64,000 bases of DNA from Gelatoporia subvermispora B (lineage: Eukaryota; Basidiomycota; Agaricomycetes; Polyporales; Gelatoporiaceae): positions 949,506-1,013,505 of the forward strand of contig KB445801.1 in NCBI GenBank assembly GCA_000320605.2, written 5' to 3'. Within the stretch, counting starts at the first letter, position 1. Each line of letters begins with the position of its first letter. Below the pieces are notes generated by a model. That model was not told the origin of the DNA, made no database searches, and saw nothing but the letters and a program-made list of their open reading frames with translations. The translations under genes and the position numbers were made by a program. Of this stretch, positions 57,063-64,000 are shown one piece after another.

Positions 57063-58184
57063 CCATAGAATAACCGTGCAGTATCTTGAATGTCGCATTA
57101 GTGAGCAGTATTTCTACCGACATGTATGTCTGACAGTATCTCGTGATGTTCTCCCCCAAATGTTGTTTAATTACCCGAATGCAGCAGACACATTCGCCTC
57201 GAGGCAGTCACATCATAGTGCGGCACACGACCGCCCAAGAGCAAGATCGTGTTCAGGTCCGAGGCACCAGAGGTGGGAAAGATCATTGGAGTGCCGGTGG
57301 GCGCCCTAGCTAAGTAGCGTGCTTATCGTAGCGACGAAACTTACAGCGCACGTTCATGGTGCTCATCCAATCATCCTCATCCGTGATCATCTTTCGAAAG
57401 GTTGGTCTTCGAAATGTATTTGGGCATTCTTCTTGGTATGGCTCGGGTATTTCGCACACATTAGCTCCCATGATGTTTCTCTCAAGCCTGGATGGGTCAC
57501 CGGCCTGCCGTTCATTGCAGACAGGGCGCCAGGATGGTTCTACGGATCTGGGCTGCTTCTTGCAGACACTGATCTTAATGGAATGCCGATGGGGTGTCAC
57601 ACGACCATGTCGACCTGCCTTCATCAAACAGCAGCACCATCTCTGCAGTCTGATGTGCGGCGCAGGTTCCACTGCTTCCTTAACAAGGTAGCTTCCTATA
57701 ACGAGCTGATGTTACTCCTGGCCTAGGGTATTGGCTCCTGCGGTACGCGTCTTGTCGGTAGATCTCGTATCTCCCACAGTGGTTTTCGTGTTTTCCAGCA
57801 AACTCTAGCGTTGTGCATGAACAAGCTCAGCGGGCTTGTGGTGATTGCGTACGCTTCTGTATTATTCCATCATTTGAGATTACAGTCCTCGCGGTCTTGT
57901 GCTTGTCGCGTCATAGATATATTCCACGAAAGTACTCGATGATGCTTGAAGTAAGCTTTTGACATGAGGCAGACAGATGGTCACACCGGGAAAGCGAACG
58001 GCCATGATTAAAGCAAGAGCGCGGTACGGGTTCTATTCGGAACGTGGGTCAGGCACATCCTCCCAGTCTGGGCCGCACCATACATATACAACCTTGTGCC
58101 GAACGCTCATGGACGATTGCTCGATCCTCTGGGCACCTATCGCGTAGTCTTTCCCGTGACGGGAAGCAGTCTCACCTGTATCCG
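57063..58184. other. Intergenic
   Basis: About 1.1 kb between eIF2D and a DUF6533 gene. One plus-strand stretch at about 57220-57318 follows a splice-acceptor-like CATAG and reads RPPKSKIVFRSEAPEVGKII before a TAG, but no upstream exons were found. The rest shows only overlapping short frames. Confidence 0.4.
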
Positions 58185-59983
58185 ATGTCTTTCTTCGACC
58201 CGAATATCCTCAATAATCCTCTGGAGTATGAACGTGCTAAGTACGTGCACCGGACATTCCTACGCGCGTACCTATGGTTCATTGCTTATTTTTTTATAGA
58301 TGGATTGCGGGTTGTTGTACAGTATCTGCATGCAGTACGAAAGGGATTGTCGCGACATGGGTCTTGAGTTAATTCACGACACTGTCCAGCGATTGTGCTC
58401 TATGACCACCTATGCACATTACCGGATGAAGTGCGTTATATCTGGAGCTCGAAGCTCAACAGCGTTACCTTGCTGTTCCACCTGAATCGCTGGTCAAATA
58501 CGATATATGCGCTTATATATCTGTCAATGCTGTCGATTCCAGAATCTAACAAAGTGAGTCACTTTTTACCTCAACAGACAATGATGTTTGTGTCTTACCG
58601 TCGAATATCCAGAGGTATTGCTTCTTCAATCTCCTTCATCGTGTGTATGTAGATATCTCTGAGTCACTGCCTCATTCTTCAAGCTGTACAATTCTCAACC
58701 ATCTGCAACAAGCGTGCACTGCCATCGAATTCGTCGTGTGGGCTGGTAAAGCCCAACATGTGTTACTCAATTAATACCGCTAATAAATTTCTTTAGCCCT
58801 CTCGGCATTGCGCGTCTATGCAGTCACTCGAGGGAAGTTGTGGCTCGCTGCCACCGTGGTAGTGCTTGCCTTCATTCCGGGTGGCACAAACTTCGTACGC
58901 GACCTGTTGACTCAGCGCATTACTCCAGCATAATTGCTGACCATCCAACTAGTATAGCGTCTTCATAGTAGCCCCCTCGTCCCCGAAAGCTGTCTCTGAT
59001 CCGGCATGTTTCACTGCTACATACATCGCCGAATCAACTGGAATCACGTATGTCTCTTGTCGAGCCGGTGATAGCAGTCCTCTAACTGTTTTGTGTGACA
59101 GATGTAAGTGAAGGTCGGCCGACAAGTGGAGTGGCACTCACAGGCTGGCAGGGGCAATTATCACTCGCTTTGGCGTGATTGTGTTTGACTTCGTTGTGTT
59201 ACTCATCATCTGGGTAAACACGTTGAGGATGCGGAGAAACGCAACACGGGCTAATATGCATAGCTCACTAGCAAGCGTACTGGTCAGAGACGGTAAGATA
59301 TTTTTGATACAGTTATTTTGTTCTCGCTAACACACAGACCTGATTTACAGGTGGTATATACTTTTTGTGAGTCGCTCATCGGTTATGAGCTCCGTACATT
59401 GACCTTACCACCAATCATCAGCGTTTTGATGTCAATCAATATCATTCAAATCATTGGTATCTTCACCAATGTGAGTTGAAAGCAGGTGAACATGAGCATG
59501 GAATGTCCTAACTTGATATACCAGGATGAGAGCGTGGCTACCGAGTATTTTCGAAACCCGTACGCAGGCATTATCTGTCACCGCAAGCGTTACTGACAGC
59601 TGGCCAGACTTTCTACCATCATTCTGTCCCACTTTCTGCTCAACCTGCGCAGTGCTGCGCATCACTCTCTGGATGACTCGGTGGATAGTCAACGCACCTC
59701 CTTCATACATATAAGCCACCGAGAAAGAGCCGTTCCGAGGTCGCAAGCAGCTGGGATCCGCTTTGCCAGTTTTGTGGCCAACATTGGCGAAGACCTCGTG
59801 CATGGTACAGACCCTGGAGACACAGAAACAGACCTGATGATTGATACAGGAACTGCGGATGAGGACGTGGAGATGATTTCTATGCACGATCTGCCATCCT
59901 CCGACTCCCCGCCGGGATTGCGACCAAGTGGACCGCACGGGATGCAGATACCTGAGGCCACGTTGGTCGATATTCTGTACTGA
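58185..59983 (+). CDS. DUF6533-family seven-helix membrane protein (first of a tandem pair)
   Basis: Agaricomycete-specific polytopic membrane protein of unknown function. The start at 58185 gives MSFFDPNILNNPLEYERAK, spliced to WIAGCCTVSAC, then the DUF6533 core (LYDHLCTLPDEVRYIWSSKL, NSVTLLFHLNRWSNTIYALI). Later exons give ALSALRVYAVTRGKLWLAAT, VVVLAFIPGGTNF, TGITLAGAIITRFGVIVFDF and VVLLIIWVNTLRMRR. They continue with VLVRDGGIYFFVLMSINIIQ and LSTIILSHFLLNLRSAAHHS. The last 100 residues are a polar cytosolic tail ending EATLVDILY. Seven hydrophobic segments in all suggest a receptor-like layout, but no ligand or G-protein coupling is known for this family. A paralogue starts 1.5 kb downstream. 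Confidence 0.85.
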
Positions 59984-61463
59984 CTTGTGGGGATGAGGGA
60001 TGAGGGGGACAATACTTGTAATGTGCAGAATCCCCGGTATGCATCCGCTCCAGTTGGTGGATATGTTTCTGTCGCTTACAATTTTGTAGCGTGTATGTGC
60101 TGATGACTTGCGCTGGATTTGTCTGGCTGCCCATGTGATGATCAAGCAGTTGTACTTCTGCCATGAACGTCTATACGAGGTCAGTTCGAGATCACGTTGT
60201 TCGCAATCCGGTGTCATCGTGTCAACATGTTGTGTCTCATCAGCTCAATCACTGGATCATATGATTCAATAATGCTGCATTGCCCATCACAATGAATCCC
60301 ATACACTCCGTCTGTCTTACTGAGTTTATTGTGTCCTGTCGGCAATACAGTGTACCCCAAGCCATACAAGGTACCATCATAATCTTCATCTGGTGGGCGC
60401 GATTAATTGTCCTTAGATCTTGACGATATTCAGTCTGTTGCTCACAGCTTCACCACAATTGATTGTTAGTGAATGCCTTAGACTGTGAAGCAAGGTCGAT
60501 AAACCGCACATGATGCCGAGGTTGTGACCATTGGCGAGCTCAGTGAGCTCAGCGATCTGGTTTGTGGCAAGCGTTTCCCTAAGCCGTACACCTGCAGAAC
60601 ATCGGTAATCCTGACCGCCGCGGTGTTCTCCGTTCACCTGATGCGAGTCACTCATTGCCGACAATGTGGTCCAAGACAAGTTATCCCCATGGTCCGGTGT
60701 GCCAGAGATCATTGATTAGTGGTTCTCACAGCCTACGTATCACGAGTTTTGAACCATTATGTAGCGTTACTAGAACTGATTCAGCTGTTGACAGCGTGGA
60801 AGCGAGCTTAATCCGATTGTGCGAGTCTAATTTTGTCAACGGTCTCAATTACTCTGGGCTTCCGGGGAACGATCTGTCCATCCGTGTGCATAAGATGGCG
60901 ACTGCACCTAAATCAGGCGCATCGGTCGAAGGCAAGATACCGAAATTTCGTATTGTGGTTGCTGCTCAGGACAGGAAATCATCATTTGGATAGCTTGGAG
61001 CAGACGTTGCGGTGTCATAGATGTGACATTGCGATGGAATCGGGAGCCCGTTTGTACAGGGCAGAAATCTTCGCTGGCCCTGTCATAAACGTGTCTTACC
61101 CTGGAAGCTCTTGCGCCCGCCAGGCGTCGATCGTTCCCTCGTTATACATGTATGCCAGCCACGCGACGCGCCAGCGTTGACAGCCATGATGCTCAGCAGT
61201 CAAGAGGACACTGGATTAAGGATGATCATCTTGTTAGTATCTAGACCCAAAGATTGGGTTTCGGCAAATTCACTGCGCTGTGGACGTCTCTCACAAGATA
61301 TTTAGGGCTCTCGGTACACGACACAATGGGGAATCACTGCCCTCATACCAGCTGTGCTGGTCTCAGTTTCAGGGTATTACATTATATCCTACTTTGCCTT
61401 AACTGAATTCGTAGCGTCTCTCACCACCGTTCCCGTTTCCGAGCTCTGTGATCTGTCGCAGAC
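59984..61463. other. Intergenic between DUF6533 paralogues
   Basis: About 1.5 kb. A hydrophobic stretch at about 61325-61395 (WGITALIPAVLVSVSGYYII) resembles a membrane helix and could be a relic of a third family copy, but no flanking motifs were found. The rest is unrecognised. Confidence 0.4.
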
Positions 61464-63192
61464 ATGTCGTTCCTTGGCCCGGAGATCACAACGGATCCTC
61501 TCGCATACGAACATGCCTAGTGAGCGTTGTGGGCTCTAGTTGCATTATCAAGTGACTCATTCGGTTACTAGCCGGGTTGCCGCATGTTGTGCAGTATCTT
61601 CATGTGGTGAGTCGGGAATACGATTCACCACGATTCACCTAAGAAAGAGCACTGCAAACTATGATAGCTATTGTCTTCTACGAACATCTATGTACATTCG
61701 CTGAGGAAGTACAACTCATCTGGGGTCGTCCATTGAATTATGTTATCCTGCTGTTCCATCTAAACCGATGGGCCAATCTGCTGTACGCAGTGGTGTATAT
61801 AGAAATGATATTCCCGTCGCTGCTCTTTCCAGTGAGTCCTGGCTTGTCATTCTGGGCGCGGTGATACCAACTTATATCATGGCATTTATGAACAGAGGTA
61901 GGTACAATTTCCACCAAGAAATAGTCAGCAGCTCAACTGTACGTCTAGCTGCACTGTGTTGGAGCGTCTACAACAAGTTTGCGAAGTAGTGGAGTTTGTC
62001 GTGTGGACTGGTGAGTGATGCTTTGTCTCAAAGCCCTGTCATAGGCTGACTCAGTTAACATCTTGCTTATAGTGATATCAGCAATCCGGGTATATGCTGT
62101 CAGCAGAGGAAACCGGTGGCTCACTCTAGGAATCTTCGCACTGGCTGCAATACCTGCAGGAACAAGCTTCGTACGTTTCTCCACACCATATCCCTCAGGC
62201 TGCAGGTGGATCTCATCGAGCGCATAATAGTACAGTCTTTTCATCGTAACATGGCAGCAAACACCGACTACGTCGCTGATTACAGTCGTTGGAACTGCTT
62301 GCTTTATGAACACTGCGCTAGGCGAAGCAGCCACAGTAGAGTATGTCAGTGCAACATAATCTTGAATACGTGTTGACGATTTCTTGACAGCCGTTAGTCA
62401 GCAGCACAACTCAACCCAAGAGTATTGCGCTCACTGATATTTGCTCATGTATAGTGACCGTGGCGACTCGGGTCGGCGTCATAATGTTCGACCTCGTTGT
62501 TTTGCTCGTTATTTGGCACTATACACATAACACTCTCCAGCGCAGTGGCAACCGCAACCGGATGTTAGCACCACTCTCACGCATATTGGTTCGCGATGGT
62601 CAGTAACGTCTCCGTTCATACGTCTAGCACATCTGTTAAGCCATTCATCAGGAAGCATGTATTTCATGTGAGTGTTCGGAACATATTATTGAATACGCGA
62701 AGTCATACCATTTTACTAGAGCATTGATGACATTGAACCTCGTCCTCGTTGGCACAGCCATTGCAAAGGTCAGACCCCAAATCGAGTGATGCTCAAAATG
62801 TCTTAAGCTCTGGAACACAGAGTACCGGACTGTTTGCGACGTATTTTCGAGTACCGTAAGTCAATATGATTTGTCCTGCGGCTGTCACGCACCTACCTTA
62901 CTTTACCAGATTGTCTGCTACCATCATATCACGCTTCATCCTCAACATACGGAGTGCTGCTCATACATCGCTCAATGACACAGACTCAAGTCGCTTAGTT
63001 CCCTACGATGCTTCCACGTTCGATAACCTAGAATTGCGCACGGCCGACCTCGAGTTTGCACCCATCAGTGTCACAGAGGTCGAGGGTATGCTCGTAGATT
63101 CCAATGTGGGAGACATAGATGCTCTCTCGGATGATGAAGGAGAGGCTGATATTGAAGGTAGCTCACCCAGAACTCTCCGAAGAGCTGTTTGA
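61464..63192 (+). CDS. DUF6533-family seven-helix membrane protein (second of a tandem pair)
   Basis: Paralogue of the 58.2-kb gene in the same orientation. The start at 61464 gives MSFLGPEITTDPLAYEHAY, spliced (TA|C) to RVAACCAVSSC, matching exon 1-2 of its neighbour position by position. The core follows: FYEHLCTFAEEVQLIWGRPL, NYVILLFHLNRWANLLYAVV. Later exons give AIRVYAVSRGNRWLTLGIFA, LAAIPAGTSF, TRVGVIMFDLVVLLVIWHYT, ILVRDGSMYF, ALMTLNLVLVGTAIAK and LSATIISRFILNIRSAAHTS. The tail is acidic (DSNVGDIDALSDDEGEADIE) and ends TLRRAV with TGA at 63190. The shared intron positions show a tandem duplication. Function unknown. Confidence 0.84.
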
Positions 63193-63482
63193 GTTGCTAA
63201 GTAGCTAGGGACGAGAGATCGTGTACGATGTGATCATACCAAACTGTTTGATGATTTTTGCGAGGGAAGACACATTCTGGTCCAATCAACGTGAAGGAGA
63301 GTGCGAGACGGCGCGGTCATGGTGAGGACGTTGGAACGAAAAAACTATGAAGCGAACGGATCTCGATGATTAGACGCGTATAATCACGTGCTGGGATGCA
63401 CTTGCCTTTCTTAGCCAACAACTTCGTGAGTGGGCATAGCGCTCGAGGGTAGTGGCGGAGACTTGCTTTCAAGTCGTCGACA

Positions 63483-63928
63483 ATGTTGCCGACCTTGGTC
63501 GTGCAATCCGGGCGGTCAGCATGGAAGGGTGAGTCCTATCTACCTCTGGGACTAACAGGCACCAACCGTTATCGTCCAGGTCCATTCTTTGTTGCGTTCC
63601 CTAACCTGCGGCAAGCACTCGAAAATAACATCCCTATCAAGACCCAAGCAAGGTCATGTACCATTCTGCCCAACTTCGTTGGGTGCGTGACTATCCTTCA
63701 CATGTGCTCTCTGTGTTGACTGAGGCACGTGTAAACTGCTATCCAGGCTGAAATTCATGGTCCACAACGGCAAAGACTACCTGCCGGTCAACATCACTCA
63801 GGACATGGTTGGCCATAAGCTGGGCGAGTTCGCAATGACGAGGAAGAGGTTCACGTATAAGTGAGTATCCTTCAGATATGTGTGCTGGAATGTTATTTAT
63901 CATACCCAGAGCGACGAAGAACAAGTAG
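63483..63928 (+). CDS. Mitochondrial ribosomal protein uS19m
   Basis: Component of the mitochondrial small ribosomal subunit. Four exons (start 63483; introns at about 63529-63580, 63680-63747 and 63861-63909) give about 93 residues. The uS19 signatures are complete: [60 protein letters not shown] and [17 protein letters not shown]. The short, basic N-terminus ([16 protein letters not shown]) fits a mitochondrial form without a long cleaved leader. Stop TAG is at 63926. Confidence 0.95.
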
Positions 63929-64000
63929 TCGTGTGCGGACTCACCGTCATCTTACTTATGGCTGGATTGTACCATGCTCTGTAGACCCTGCTCGTAATCT

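Noticed and set aside
57310..57726. Overlapping open frames on both strands (e.g. WVTGLPFIADRAPGWFYGSG)
   Set aside because: Frames on both strands are open together and none shows a domain or credible splice partners.

Overview
This window is nuclear DNA of a wood-decay basidiomycete, most likely an Agaricomycete of the Polyporales. Almost every gene is broken by many short GT-AG introns of about 50-70 bases. The families present are typical of white-rot fungi: a secreted class II (manganese-type) peroxidase, a bicupin oxalate-degrading enzyme, Agaricomycete F-box proteins with an N-terminal helical repeat region, DUF6533 seven-helix membrane proteins and a HET-domain protein. The oxalate enzyme carries the DASN active-site lid known from Ceriporiopsis (Gelatoporia) subvermispora oxalate oxidase. 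That suggests this species or a near relative, but I infer it from one motif.

Layout, left to right. A manganese peroxidase gene (- strand) runs off the left edge at its 3' end (1-1004). Two MFS transporters follow on the - strand (3022-5202, DHA2 type; 5941-8391, MFSD1-like). A 2-kb gap then holds a 170-bp PIF/Harbinger-type MITE (10004-10173). Next come three + strand genes: ASF1 histone chaperone (10426-11183), a hemerythrin-like protein (11907-12991) and methionine sulfoxide reductase A (13662-14410). A - strand F-box protein (14804-16938 or 17037) appears to contain frame breaks. QCR6 (-) and an F-box protein (+) share a 164-bp divergent promoter near 19.0 kb. A + strand hypothetical protein with a coiled-coil C-terminus (21717-24318) looks partly decayed.

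The middle holds a membrane-anchored alpha/beta hydrolase (25395-26731), the TCAB1/WRAP53 homologue (26993-28918) facing the exosome nuclease Dis3/Rrp44 (29009-33018), a secreted SurE-type phosphatase (34072-35314), a conserved hypothetical protein (35384-36353), an F-box protein (37066-38469), the 18S rRNA dimethylase Dim1 (39451-40670) and a BolA2/Fra2-like protein (40872-41322).

The right part holds the bicupin oxalate oxidase (43397-45543), a large HET protein (45950-~49458), a BBC1/AIM3-like actin-patch protein (49813-51679), a five-repeat SMP/LEA-type protein (52115-53426), eIF2D/Tma64 (54653-57062), two DUF6533 paralogues (58185-59983 and 61464-63192) and mitochondrial ribosomal protein uS19m (63483-63928).

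Functionally this is mostly a housekeeping block (chromatin, RNA processing, translation, respiration). The lignin-decay genes at its two sides may work together: an oxalate oxidase makes H2O2 from oxalate, and manganese peroxidase uses H2O2 to oxidise Mn2+, which oxalate chelates. All exon structures were read by eye from splice signals and family conservation and have not been checked against transcripts. No tRNA, rRNA or CRISPR array was recognised.
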